64,000 bases of DNA from Microvirga lenta (GTDB lineage: Bacteria; Pseudomonadota; Alphaproteobacteria; Rhizobiales; Beijerinckiaceae): NCBI RefSeq assembly GCF_020532555.1, contig NZ_JAJBBR010000001.1, forward strand, positions 372,001-436,000. The letters are read 5' to 3'. Below are positions 33,172-41,515 of the stretch, piece after piece (within the stretch, counting starts at the first letter, position 1; every line of letters starts with the position of its first letter). The notes below the pieces were generated by a model. The model had not been told where the DNA came from. It made no database searches and saw only the letters and a program-made list of their open reading frames with translations. The translations under genes and the position numbers were made by a program.

Positions 33172-34274
33172 TCTGCGGCCTCCGACAGAGGATAGGGATG
33201 ATTGGCCTCATGCTCGGCGCGCATGCGGCGCACGAGATCGAGTTCCGCCTGGAAATCGACGTAATGGGGCAGTTTCAGGTGCTCGACGAAGCCCGTCGCC
33301 TGAAGGTTGTCGGCATGGGAGAGCACGAACTCCTCGTCCTGCGCGGGAGCGACCGCATCCTCCCCGAGTTCGCGGGCCCGCAGGCTGCGGTCGACCAGGG
33401 ACATGGCCATGGCCTTGCGCTCGCTCTGGCCGAAGACGAGGCCGTAGCCGCGTGTGAACTGCGGCGGCGTGGCGGCGCTGCCCTTGAACTGATTGACCAT
33501 CTGGCACTCCGTCACGGTCAGGCGACCGAGCGGAACCGCGAAACCGATCTCCTCCGGCACGAGTTCGACCGCCACCTCGCCGACCCGAACCTCGCTGACG
33601 AACGGATGCGTGCGGCCATAGCCGCGCTGGGTCGAGTAGCCGAGGGCCAGGATGAAGCCTTCGTCGCCCCGCGCCAGCGCCTGCAGGCGCAGGTCGCGAT
33701 CCGCCGGGAAGGTCAGGGGTTCCCGCGTGAGGTCGCCGACCGTGTCGCAATCCGACGCGCTCGAAGGCTCGATCAGCCCCTCCGCATCGAGAAGGTCCGT
33801 CACGCGCGGCATGTCGCCTTCCGCCGCACCGGCATCGGCTTCCGCCGGCGGCTGCGGTGGCTCGCCGTTCGCCTCCAGCATGAAATCGAGCAGGCGGTGG
33901 GTGTAATCGAAAGTCGGGCCCAGCACCTGCCCGCCCGGCAGGTCCTTGTAGGTGGCGGAGATCCGGCGGCGGATCTCCATGCGGGCCGTGTCGACGGGCT
34001 GCGAGTAACCGAAGCGGGGGAGCGTCGTCCGGAAGGCGCGGACGAGGAACACCGCCTCGATCAGATCGCCCCGTGCCTGCTTGAGGGCGAGCGCCGCAAG
34101 AGCCCGGTCGTAGAGCGATCCTTCCGTCATCACGCGGTCGACGAGCAGGCCGAGCTGCTCGGAAACCTGCGTCACGGACAGTTCGGGCACCGACGGATCG
34201 CCACGCCGCTCATGGGCGAGGAGCCGGTGCGCATTGTCGATGGCGGCCTCGCCACCTTTGACGGCTACATACAT
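33168..34274 (-). CDS. phnI: C-P lyase core subunit PhnI
   Basis: 368 residues. It begins MYVAVKGGEAAIDNAHRLLA, then DVGDL-type linker, and conserved GYSTQRGYGRTHPFVSEVRV and QFTRGYGLVFGQSERKAMAM. PhnI is the nucleosidase-like core subunit that replaces the base of ATP/GTP with the phosphonate. It starts two bases after the phnH stop and its stop overlaps the phnJ start. Confidence 0.97.
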   Translation of the reverse strand: MYVAVKGGEAAIDNAHRLLAHERRGDPSVPELSVTQVSEQLGLLVDRVMTEGSLYDRALAALALKQARGDLIEAVFLVRAFRTTLPRFGYSQPVDTARMEIRRRISATYKDLPGGQVLGPTFDYTHRLLDFMLEANGEPPQPPAEADAGAAEGDMPRVTDLLDAEGLIEPSSASDCDTVGDLTREPLTFPADRDLRLQALARGDEGFILALGYSTQRGYGRTHPFVSEVRVGEVAVELVPEEIGFAVPLGRLTVTECQMVNQFKGSAATPPQFTRGYGLVFGQSERKAMAMSLVDRSLRARELGEDAVAPAQDEEFVLSHADNLQATGFVEHLKLPHYVDFQAELDLVRRMRAEHEANHPYPLSEAAE

Positions 34275-34276
34275 GG

Positions 34277-34873
34277 TCAGATCTCCTCGACGAAGCGCGT
34301 GGAGCGCGGCAGGCCGACGATCCGCCCGGGCGCGGCGAGCAGCACGTCCAACCCGCGGGGGAAGACGGCGCTGTTGAGCCGGACGATGTCGGCGAGGGCA
34401 TGGGGCCACGGCGCCGCCAGCAGGCTCTGGCGGTCCGCGATTCCAGGTCCGCGCAAGACCCAGCCGTTCGTGTCGGAGAGATCCTCCACGGCGATGACGA
34501 GGGTCGTGGACCGGTCCGGGAACTCGGCCGTGCCGAGCGCGAACTGCTCGACGGGCAGCGGCATTCCGGGATCGGCGATGAGCGCGAAGGCCGCTCGGCC
34601 GGGATCCGCCACCACGGCCGCACCGGTATGGAAGCGTAGGAAATCGGCGGCACCCGAAGCGGCCGCGAGCGCGGGGTCGAGCCAGATCGGGGCTTCATGA
34701 TCCGCAAGAGCAAGGGCGATGGCGGCCAGTTCCGGCGTCATCGGCCGGGGCGGCTCGAGGCCGCTCGTCAGGGGCTGAGGACGACCTGGCCGCGCGAGGG
34801 CGTTCATGGCCGCATGAAACACCTGCTGAGCATCGGTCACCGGATCGCCGAAACCGTGCGCGAGCGCTGTCAT
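34277..34873 (-). CDS. phnH: C-P lyase core subunit PhnH
   Basis: 198 residues. VTDAQQVFHAAMNALARPGR at the N-terminus is the PhnH signature; FLRFHTGAAVVADPGRAAFA and GWVLRGPGIADRQSL follow. It is a structural dimer within the PhnGHIJ core. The start overlaps the phnG stop by four bases. Confidence 0.96.
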   Translation of the reverse strand: MTALAHGFGDPVTDAQQVFHAAMNALARPGRPQPLTSGLEPPRPMTPELAAIALALADHEAPIWLDPALAAASGAADFLRFHTGAAVVADPGRAAFALIADPGMPLPVEQFALGTAEFPDRSTTLVIAVEDLSDTNGWVLRGPGIADRQSLLAAPWPHALADIVRLNSAVFPRGLDVLLAAPGRIVGLPRSTRFVEEI

Positions 34874-35361
34874 TGGTCTTCTCCCCGGACCATCGTGAAG
34901 AAGTTGACCCGCGTGGCCGCGGTCCGGCGTTCGCGCGTGCTGCGTTCCCCGGCCAAGCGGGTGCGAAGAGGGTCCATGGCGCGCTCGACCTCGCGGCCAT
35001 ATCGCGGGTTCTGCACCAGGGCGTCGAGGATCGCGGCGAGCCGGGCTTTCTTCACGTCGCGCCCCAGTTGGTAGGCGAAGCCGGTCTCTCCGCTCTGAAG
35101 CCGAACGGCCGCGCGGGTGACGGTCGCCTCGCCGAAATTGAACGGATTGCCGTCGCCGCCCATCCGGCCGCGGACCATGACGAGTCCCGTTTCCGGACGG
35201 CGGAGATCCTCCACGGCTCCTTCGTAGGCGAGGGCGTCCATCACCGCCTCGAGATCGTCTAGGGTTCCGTCGGCGCAGAGGGCCATGACGGCCTGCCGGC
35301 GCGCGACCATGGGGTCGCGCGGGAGCTCGGGCGGTGGAGAAGCGGATTGGGAAGGAGCCAT
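34870..35361 (-). CDS. phnG: C-P lyase core subunit PhnG
   Basis: About 163 residues. PETGLVMVRGRMGGDGNPFN, EATVTRAAVRLQSGETGFAY and ATRVNFFTMVRGED are PhnG motifs. First gene of phnGHIJKLMN. I start at the ATG at 35361, which has GAGG about nine bases upstream; an ATG at 35376 adds five residues but has a poor ribosome site. The HutC-type operator lies about 34 bases upstream. Confidence 0.95.
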   Translation of the reverse strand: MAPSQSASPPPELPRDPMVARRQAVMALCADGTLDDLEAVMDALAYEGAVEDLRRPETGLVMVRGRMGGDGNPFNFGEATVTRAAVRLQSGETGFAYQLGRDVKKARLAAILDALVQNPRYGREVERAMDPLRTRLAGERSTRERRTAATRVNFFTMVRGEDQ

Positions 35362-35394
35362 GGGTGCGATCCTCATTGGCAGAGATCTCGTCTA

Positions 35395-35416
35395 GTTGTA
35401 TAGACGTATATACAAC
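35395..35416. promoter_or_regulatory. PhnF (HutC/GntR) operator between divergent phnG and phnF
   Basis: A perfect eight-base inverted repeat, GTTGTATA-N6-TATACAAC. Inside it two abutting boxes, GTATAGAC (35398-35405) and GTATATAC (35406-35413), fit the HutC-subfamily consensus GTNTANAC. Its place between the operon and the regulator gene suggests that PhnF represses both. Confidence 0.78.
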
Positions 35417-35435
35417 ATGGAGGCATGAAGCTTTT

Positions 35436-36185
35436 ATGACGGGCAGACCCCTTCAGGACCCTCAGCCGCTTCGTCGCGGCGCCGGTCTGACGGCATGGCG
35501 GCAGATCGCCGACAGCATCGAGGCAGCCATTGCGGAGGGCCGCTACGGGCCGGGCGAAAAGCTGCCGAGCGAGACGCAGTTCGCGGAGCGCTTCGGCGTC
35601 AACCGCCACACGGTGCGTCGGGCCGTGGCGGCCCTGTCCGAGCGTGGTCTCGTGCGTGCGACGCAGGGCGGCGGCACCTTCGTGGAAGCCAAGCCCCTCC
35701 ATTATCCCATCGGCCCCAAGACCCGGTTCTCGGAGGCCATGGCCCGCGTCGGGCGCGAGGCCCGGGGCGAACTGATCCACTCGGCCGAGGCCGAGGCGAA
35801 CCCGGAGGTCGCCGAGGCTCTCGGCGTGAAGATCGGCGCACCGGTTCTGCAACTCGTTACCCTCCATCGGGCGGACGAGGTCCCGATCTCGGTGGCGCGG
35901 ACCTGGCTGCCGCTTCCGCGCTTCGCCGGTCTCGACGAGACCTACCGACGGACGGGCTCGCTGACCCGGGCCTATGCGCGGCACGCGGTGTCCGACTACT
36001 CCCGGCTCTCGACGCGCATTTCCGCCCGGACCGCGACCGCCGACGAGGCGGCCCATCTCGATCTCGCCGTCGGGCGCGTGGTGCTCGTGATCGACAGCGT
36101 CAACGTGAACCAGCGCGGTCAGCGGATCCAGGCGACCCGCTCCCTCTTCGCGGCCGACAGGGTCGACCTCGTCATAGAGCCCTGA
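35436..36185 (+). CDS. phnF: GntR/HutC-family regulator PhnF
   Basis: 249 residues. The N-terminal GntR winged helix is LTAWRQIADSIEAAIAEGRY, then GEKLPSETQFAERFGVNRHT and VRRAVAALSERGLVRATQGG. The UTRA effector domain follows, with LITLHRADEVPIS-type strands (VLQLVTLHRADEVPISVART). It likely represses the phn operon until a phosphonate-related ligand binds. The ATG at 35436 has GGAGG 12 bases before it; a five-codon frame starting at 35425 overlaps it (ATGA), possibly coupling translation. Convergent with phnE2. Confidence 0.94.
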   Translation: MTGRPLQDPQPLRRGAGLTAWRQIADSIEAAIAEGRYGPGEKLPSETQFAERFGVNRHTVRRAVAALSERGLVRATQGGGTFVEAKPLHYPIGPKTRFSEAMARVGREARGELIHSAEAEANPEVAEALGVKIGAPVLQLVTLHRADEVPISVARTWLPLPRFAGLDETYRRTGSLTRAYARHAVSDYSRLSTRISARTATADEAAHLDLAVGRVVLVIDSVNVNQRGQRIQATRSLFAADRVDLVIEP

Positions 36186-36191
36186 CTTGCG

Positions 36192-37061
36192 TCATGCGGC
36201 AGCGCGCTGCGGCCGGCCGATGATGGCCGAACGCAGCCGCACCGAAACCGCGTCGATCACCGCGACCGTGATCAGGATCATGATCACGAGGAACGACACC
36301 GCCTGCCATTCGAGCGTGCGGATCTGCTCCGCGAGGTGGAGGCCGATGCCCCCGGCGCCGACGATACCGATGATCGTGCTCGACCGGGTGTTCGACTCGA
36401 AGAAATAGAGAACCTGCCCGGCAATCACCGGCAGGACCTGCGGCAGCACTCCGAACCGGATCTGGTGCAGCCGCGCGCCGCCTGTCGAGACGATCCCCTC
36501 GACCGGCTTCCTGTCGGCCGCCTCGATCGCCTCCGAGAAGAGCTTGCCGAAGGTGCCGATATCGGCCGTCATGATGGCGAGCACTCCGGCGAAGGGGCCG
36601 AGCCCGACCACGTTGATCCACAGCAGCGCCCAGATCAGCGTGTCGATGCCGCGGATGCCGTCGAGAACCCGACGCGACGCGAAGCGGACGATGCGGTTGA
36701 CCGTGGTGTTCCGCGCCGCCACGAAACCGATCGGGAAGGCGATCAGTGCCGCGAGCAGCGTTCCGAGGAAGGCGATGGCGACCGTCTCCGCGAGAGCGCC
36801 CAGGAATGTGACGAAGCGCGCCCAGCTGCCCGGATCGGGCGGGATCATGAGCCAGATCAGGACGCCCAGCTGTCCGATGCCGGACACCAGCTTGGTAAAC
36901 GAGAAGTCCAGGCGCCAGAAGCCGAAGACGAAGAGACCGGCCAGAACCGCAACCGTCGCGATCGTCGCCGACCGTGTCGCCCATGAGGGCGCGAAGACGG
37001 CCGCGTGCCGCGACTTCAGGGCGTGCAGGTCCTGCACCGCGAGCTTCGGGGATCGATTCAT
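36192..37061 (-). CDS. phnE: Phosphonate ABC transporter permease PhnE (second copy)
   Basis: 289 residues, about six membrane spans. The binding-protein-dependent permease loop reads STGGARLHQIRFGVLPQVLP (E-A-A-type loop region), followed by NTRSSTIIGIVGAGGIGLHL, the PhnE signature. With PhnE1 it forms the transmembrane channel for phosphonates. The start overlaps the PhnE1 stop by four bases. Confidence 0.95.
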   Translation of the reverse strand: MNRSPKLAVQDLHALKSRHAAVFAPSWATRSATIATVAVLAGLFVFGFWRLDFSFTKLVSGIGQLGVLIWLMIPPDPGSWARFVTFLGALAETVAIAFLGTLLAALIAFPIGFVAARNTTVNRIVRFASRRVLDGIRGIDTLIWALLWINVVGLGPFAGVLAIMTADIGTFGKLFSEAIEAADRKPVEGIVSTGGARLHQIRFGVLPQVLPVIAGQVLYFFESNTRSSTIIGIVGAGGIGLHLAEQIRTLEWQAVSFLVIMILITVAVIDAVSVRLRSAIIGRPQRAAA

Positions 37062-37954
37062 GGCCGTTCCTCCCGGCTGATGAGGGCATGGCGCAGGCGC
37101 TCGGTGCCCAGGTCGATCAGCACGACGGTCAGGATGATCAGGAGAAGGAGCGCGGAAACGTCGGCATAATAGAATTTCCGGATCGCCTCGATCAGGTCCT
37201 GGCCGATTCCGCCCGCTCCGACGAAGCCCATCACCGATGCGCCGCGGACATTGATCTCGAACCGCAGGAGCGTGTAGCTCGCGAAGTTCGACAGAACCTG
37301 CGGGACGACTGCGAAGCGGATCGTGTCGCTGAAGCCCGCGCCCGTCGCCGTGCACCCCTCGACCGGCTTCATGTCGATGTTCTCGACGACCTCGGCGAAG
37401 AGCTTGCCGAGCGCTCCCATCGTGTGAATGGCGATCGCGAGAACGCCCGGCACCGGGCCAAGCCCGAAAGCAATGATGAAGATGAGCGCGAAGACGATCT
37501 CGGGGACCGTGCGGCAGAACTCGAAGACGCGCTTCACAAGGCCCCGCAGCCAGGCGTTCGGCATCAGGTTGGTCGAGGCGGAGAAGCAGAGCAGGAATGC
37601 CCCGATGGCTCCCAGCATCGTCCCGAGATAGGCGATCAGGATCGTGTCGCCGAGAAGGCTCAGCCACTTGCCGAGGCCCCAGAGCCACTCGGACGGATCC
37701 GTCCAGACCCGGCGGCCCACCATCGGCCCGCTGTCGAAGGTGAGGATGCGGTCGAAATAGCTGAAGAAATTGCCGAGATTCCCGAACAGCTTGAAGAGGT
37801 CGACCTCGGCGACCGCACCCGAGAGGAGCGTCAGGCCGGCGACGATGCCCAAAAAGAGAATGGCCTGGACACGCTTCTTCCTGTTCGCATCGTCGTAGGC
37901 CCGGGCGTATGGCGCGAGCCTGTCGTCCGGCAGACGTGAGAATGATGTGGCCAT
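37058..37954 (-). CDS. phnE: Phosphonate ABC transporter permease PhnE (first copy)
   Basis: 298 residues, about six membrane spans. Permease loop ATGAGFSDTIRFAVVPQVLS and EINVRGASVMGFVGAGGIGQ. It shares about the same layout as PhnE2 but is clearly diverged, so the channel is a heterodimer. It follows phnD after a 63-base gap that contains an attenuator-like hairpin, which would lower permease levels relative to the binding protein. Confidence 0.95.
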   Translation of the reverse strand: MATSFSRLPDDRLAPYARAYDDANRKKRVQAILFLGIVAGLTLLSGAVAEVDLFKLFGNLGNFFSYFDRILTFDSGPMVGRRVWTDPSEWLWGLGKWLSLLGDTILIAYLGTMLGAIGAFLLCFSASTNLMPNAWLRGLVKRVFEFCRTVPEIVFALIFIIAFGLGPVPGVLAIAIHTMGALGKLFAEVVENIDMKPVEGCTATGAGFSDTIRFAVVPQVLSNFASYTLLRFEINVRGASVMGFVGAGGIGQDLIEAIRKFYYADVSALLLLIILTVVLIDLGTERLRHALISREERP

Positions 37955-37972
37955 GGGATCCGTTCAGAAAAG

Positions 37973-37998
37973 GCGGCCCGCTCGAACGAGCGGGCCGC
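37973..37998 (-). terminator. Attenuator-like hairpin between phnD and phnE1
   Basis: A 12-base stem (GCGGCCCGCTCG and complement) with a two-base loop, followed on the minus strand by CTTTTC. It probably stops part of the transcripts so the binding protein exceeds the permease. Confidence 0.65.
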
Positions 37999-38017
37999 TT
38001 TGAAACATCGCGAGAGG

Positions 38018-38920
38018 TCAGGAGCGCTTGCGGAGCGAGTCGACGAAGCCGATGAGCTCGACGATCGGCTCGTAAGCCTTGTGGTCGACCGAATCCCAGG
38101 GACCCTGCTTGCCGTCGTAGATCTTCTTGAAGGCCTCGGGATCCCTCTTCGGCATCTCGAGCACGGCCTGCTTGATCTTGGCCTTCAGGTCGGCCGGGAG
38201 ATCCGTCAGGTACGCGAAGGGCGAGTTCACGATCTGGTCGGACTTGAAGATCATGCGGAAGTCGTCCGCCTTGACCATCTCCTTGCGGGCCATGCGCTGG
38301 AGGTTGGACTCGTTCTCGTCGTTCCACCAGTTGAAGGCCGCATCGCAGGTGCCCTGCTGAACCCCGATAACCGCATTCTCGTGGCTGCCGGCATAGACGA
38401 CCTTGCTGAAGAACTCCTCGGGCTTGATGCCCATCTTGTTCATGGCGAAGCGCGGCACGTTGTTGCCCGAAGTGGAGTTGGGATCGACGAGGCACAGGTT
38501 CTTGCCCTTGAGGTCTCCGATCTCCTTGTAGGGGGAGCCGGCCTTCACCCACAGGACCGAGTGATAGCCCTTGGTGCCGTCCAGATTGGTCTCGATGGCG
38601 AAGGGCTCGATCTTGGCGCCGGTCACATAGGCGCGGGCGTAGGAGGCCGGGCCGTACTGGGCGATGTGGATGTTGCCCGAGCGCTGGCCTTCGATGACGG
38701 CCGCGTAGTCGTTGGCGATGCGCAGCGTGACCTTCGTGCCGAGCTCCTTCGAGAGATAATTGACGAACGGCGTCCAGCGGTCCGTCACGCCGGAGGCGTT
38801 CTCGGCCGGGATGATGGCGTAGACGAGTTCCGGATATTGGGACTTCCAGTCCTGCGCCTGGGCCGCTCCCGAGAGGGCGAGCGCGGCGGCCGCGCCGAGC
38901 ATGAGGCGACGAGTGATCAT
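38018..38920 (-). CDS. phnD: Phosphonate ABC transporter periplasmic binding protein PhnD
   Basis: 300 residues. A signal peptide (MITRRLMLGAAAALALSGAA, cleavage near AQAQD) and the PhnD body: NASGVTDRWTPFVNYLSKEL, IAQYGPASYARAYVTGAKIE, LCLVDPNSTSGNNVPRFAMN and CDAAFNWWNDENESNL. It captures phosphonates in the periplasm. The S-T-S-G-N motif forms the phosphonate pocket in the family. Second gene of phnCDE1E2. Confidence 0.96.
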   Translation of the reverse strand: MITRRLMLGAAAALALSGAAQAQDWKSQYPELVYAIIPAENASGVTDRWTPFVNYLSKELGTKVTLRIANDYAAVIEGQRSGNIHIAQYGPASYARAYVTGAKIEPFAIETNLDGTKGYHSVLWVKAGSPYKEIGDLKGKNLCLVDPNSTSGNNVPRFAMNKMGIKPEEFFSKVVYAGSHENAVIGVQQGTCDAAFNWWNDENESNLQRMARKEMVKADDFRMIFKSDQIVNSPFAYLTDLPADLKAKIKQAVLEMPKRDPEAFKKIYDGKQGPWDSVDHKAYEPIVELIGFVDSLRKRS

Positions 38921-38991
38921 GACGACAGTCTCCTTGGTGTACGTTCGAGAGAATGAAAGGAAGGTCCCGGGCAGCCGCGCCGGGTTACGGT

Positions 38992-39798
38992 TCAGGCCGC
39001 GTAGGCGGGAACTCGGCCACGCGGCGCGACCTCGACGTCCAGCTCCACATCGACCACGTCGCCCGATTCCAGGCCGTAGAGCTGGCGGCTCACGTCGTCG
39101 GTGAGGTCGCTCGGGCCGCCGTCGAAGACCACCCGACCTTCCGCCATGCCGACGAGTCGGTCGCAATAGGTGCGCGCCAGATCGAGGGAATGGAGGTTGC
39201 ACAGAACGGTGATGCCGTACTCGCGATTGATGCGCGCGAGCGCATCCATCACGAGGCGGGTGTTGCGGGGGTCGAGCGAGGCGATCGGCTCGTCGGCCAG
39301 GATGATGTCGGGCTGCTGCACCAGGGCGCGCGCAATCGCGACGCGCTGCTGCTGTCCGCCCGAAAGCTGTTCGGCACGCTGTGCCGCGAGCCCCGCCATG
39401 TCGAACTGCTCCAGCGCCGACAGGGCGATGGCCTTGTCTTCTTCGCTCCACAGCTTCAGCAGCGAGCGGTGGCTCGGGATCCGGTTGAGCCGGCCCATCA
39501 TCACGTTGGTGAGAACGTCGAGACGGCCGACGAGGTTGAACTGCTGGAAGATCATGGCGCAACGCGCACGCCAGTCGCGGAGATCCTGTCCACGAAGATC
39601 CGAGACGTTCGCCCCGTCGAAGACGATCCGTCCGGACGAGGGGTCGATCAGCCGGTTGACGAGCCGAAGGAGCGTCGATTTTCCCGCGCCGGAGCGTCCG
39701 ATGACGCCGACGAAGGAGCCGGGCTGAATGGTCAGGCTGACCTGATCGACCGCGATCTTGGGGCCGAACCGCCGCGACAGACCGTCAATGATGAGCAT
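38992..39798 (-). CDS. phnC: Phosphonate ABC transporter ATPase PhnC
   Basis: 268 residues. Walker [21 protein letters not shown], signature [20 protein letters not shown], Walker [17 protein letters not shown], and the PhnC-typical [20 protein letters not shown]. It drives phosphonate import. The ATG at 39798 has GAGGTGA upstream. A tandem Pho box sits 41 bases upstream, implying induction by phosphate starvation. Confidence 0.96.
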   Translation of the reverse strand: MLIIDGLSRRFGPKIAVDQVSLTIQPGSFVGVIGRSGAGKSTLLRLVNRLIDPSSGRIVFDGANVSDLRGQDLRDWRARCAMIFQQFNLVGRLDVLTNVMMGRLNRIPSHRSLLKLWSEEDKAIALSALEQFDMAGLAAQRAEQLSGGQQQRVAIARALVQQPDIILADEPIASLDPRNTRLVMDALARINREYGITVLCNLHSLDLARTYCDRLVGMAEGRVVFDGGPSDLTDDVSRQLYGLESGDVVDVELDVEVAPRGRVPAYAA

Positions 39799-39838
39799 GG
39801 CTTCACCTCGTGTGTTGAGGCCGATGTAGCCATCCCGA

Positions 39839-39878
39839 ATGAAAGCCCAATGACCGTTACACGACGCTCGAATGACAT
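39839..39878 (-). promoter_or_regulatory. Tandem Pho box (four 11-base repeats) upstream of phnC
   Basis: On the minus strand four heptamers at exact 11-base spacing: ATGTCAT, GCGTCGT, CGGTCAT and CTTTCAT. Against CTGTCAT they match 6, 4, 6 and 6 of 7. This is the PhoB-binding layout of two adjacent Pho boxes. It begins just after the stop of the acetyltransferase gene. Confidence 0.75.
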
Positions 39879-39881
39879 TCG

Positions 39882-40505
39882 CTACGTTCCTTCGTATCGG
39901 TCGAGAAACGCCTCGACCGACAGCTCGCGGAAATCGCGGAGACCCCGTCGCAGGCGTTCGTGGTCCCAATCCCACCAGGCCAGTTCCTGCAGCCTCTCCG
40001 AGACGCTCTCGTCGAACCGGCGCCGAATGACCCTGGCCGGATTGCCGCCCACGATGGTGTAGGGCGCGACGTCGCGGGTCACGATGGCTCCCGCCCCGAG
40101 GATCGCGCCGGTCCCGATGGTCTTGCCCGGAAGAACCACCACGCCGTGGCCGATCCAGACGTCGTGGCCGATCGCGACCGCATGGGATCGACGCCAGTCG
40201 AAGAAGGTCTCCTCGTCATCCTCCTCCGGCCAGTATTGCCGCGAGCGATAGGAGAAATGCGCCTGGCTCGCCCGCCACATCGGGTGATTGCCGGGATTGA
40301 TCCTCACATGCGAGGCGATCGAGCAGAACTTGCCGATGGTCGTGTACGCCGTCTCGCCGTCGTGGACGATGTAGGAATAGTCGCCGAGGGTCGTCTCGAC
40401 CATCGTGGTCCTGGCGCCCACCTCCGTATAGCGCCCGAGACGGCAGTCGCGCAGCCGGGCGGTGGGATCGACGGTCGGAGTCTCGGAAAGCTGTTTGGCG
40501 CTCAT
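39882..40505 (-). CDS. Phosphonate-operon hexapeptide-repeat acetyltransferase
   Basis: 207 residues. Left-handed beta-helix hexapeptides run from [20 protein letters not shown] to [20 protein letters not shown] and [20 protein letters not shown], the xenobiotic-acetyltransferase layout. A member of the transferase family known to sit in phn operons (TIGR03308 type, from memory). It may acetylate an aminophosphonate, as PhnO does with a different fold; substrate not shown. Start overlaps the DUF1045 gene stop by four bases (ATGA). Confidence 0.85.
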   Translation of the reverse strand: MSAKQLSETPTVDPTARLRDCRLGRYTEVGARTTMVETTLGDYSYIVHDGETAYTTIGKFCSIASHVRINPGNHPMWRASQAHFSYRSRQYWPEEDDEETFFDWRRSHAVAIGHDVWIGHGVVVLPGKTIGTGAILGAGAIVTRDVAPYTIVGGNPARVIRRRFDESVSERLQELAWWDWDHERLRRGLRDFRELSVEAFLDRYEGT

Positions 40506-41194
40506 TCCTGTCCTCCGAGGCCGATGCGCGACACGACGCGGAATGGCTCGTCCGGGCCCGCCTGCTCCAGGAGAGTGATCGAATCCATCAGAAGCGTTCT
40601 TTCCTCACCCATCCGGTGTTCGAGGCTCTCGAGCCACGCTCCCACGCGCTCCTGCGGCAGCGGACCCGTCAGCGTCATGTGGAAGCGGAACTGGTCGAAC
40701 ACGTAAGGATATCCCCACCGCATCAGCAGGTTCCGCTGCCGGGCCGAAAGATTGGCGGCCTCGCGGCGCTGGAGATCCCTCTCGCTGAGCGGGGCGCGAA
40801 ACCCGTCGAGCGCCGCGACGCACTCGGCCGCGAACAGGGACAGTTCGACGGACGGCATGTCGAGGGTCAAGGCGATGAAGCGGCCGAGCGGGCGCGGTGA
40901 GAGCGTCCCTGCCGCAAAGGCCCGGTGGTCGGACGCGAAGTCGCGAACCGCGTTCTTGAGATCATCGAGACTCGCCCCCTCTTTCAGGGAAAACGGCGCC
41001 TTGAGCGTGCCGTGGAATCCATAGCGGCGCGGTTCGGCCGTATGCGTGCGAAGTTCCTCCGGGTCGATGCCCCGCAGGGGCGGCTGGGCGACGAACTCAC
41101 CCGAATGGCAATCGTAACCGAGAACGGCTGCGCCGAGCCCGGCGAGCTCCGAACCGGGAGGCGGCGTGAAATAGAGGGCGTAGCGAGGGGACAT
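40502..41194 (-). CDS. DUF1045 2H-phosphoesterase-like phosphonate protein
   Basis: 230 residues. Two H-x-T motifs, YGFHGTLKAPF near residue 60 and RFHMTLTGPL near residue 174, give the 2H phosphoesterase active site, which acts on 2',3'- or 1,2-cyclic phosphates. DUF1045 proteins are found in C-P lyase operons (TIGR03223 type, from memory). No phnP is present, so I infer that it opens the 5-phosphoribosyl 1,2-cyclic phosphate made by PhnJ. First gene of the leftward transport block, coupled to the acetyltransferase gene. Confidence 0.85.
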   Translation of the reverse strand: MSPRYALYFTPPPGSELAGLGAAVLGYDCHSGEFVAQPPLRGIDPEELRTHTAEPRRYGFHGTLKAPFSLKEGASLDDLKNAVRDFASDHRAFAAGTLSPRPLGRFIALTLDMPSVELSLFAAECVAALDGFRAPLSERDLQRREAANLSARQRNLLMRWGYPYVFDQFRFHMTLTGPLPQERVGAWLESLEHRMGEERTLLMDSITLLEQAGPDEPFRVVSRIGLGGQE

Positions 41195-41515
41195 TGAATG
41201 CTGAGGGACCGACTGGTTGTTGAGGAAACGTCGGGGCGCCGCGACCCGTCGGCCGCGGCGCTCCCATGCTAGGCCAGGGCGACGGCGATGTCAGGCCGCG
41301 ACCGCCGGCGCCGTCCGGGTCTTCGGAGGCGCAAGGCATCGACACAGGTCCGTCCGCGATGCCGCCGGCGCCTATCCGTCGCCGTGAGAATCGGCAATGA
41401 CCGGGCATCGATAGGAAGGCCGAATGACGATGCGTTGAAGCTTGCATGACGCAACCATGACGCGCCGGCTCGCGGAGCGTTCGGCTCCGATTCCACGCAA
41501 GTGGAAACGGATCTA
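41195..41515. other. Spacer left of the insertion sequence
   Basis: 321 bases between the DUF1045 start and the IS. It holds the promoter side of the phn transport block and, at its right end, the hairpin at 41486-41511 that belonged to the DUF6894 gene before the IS arrived. No gene supported. Confidence 0.5.
41486..41511 (-). terminator. Hairpin cut off from the DUF6894 gene by the IS
   Basis: TCCGATTCCAC pairs with GTGGAAACGGA (10 of 11) around GCAA. Removing the IS places it two bases after the TA target and directly behind the DUF6894 stop. Confidence 0.5.

Noticed and set aside
36192..38552. A 786-codon frame that ends in PhnE2
   Set aside because: Only the last 289 codons are phnE. 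The rest is an out-of-frame reading of phnE1 and phnD.
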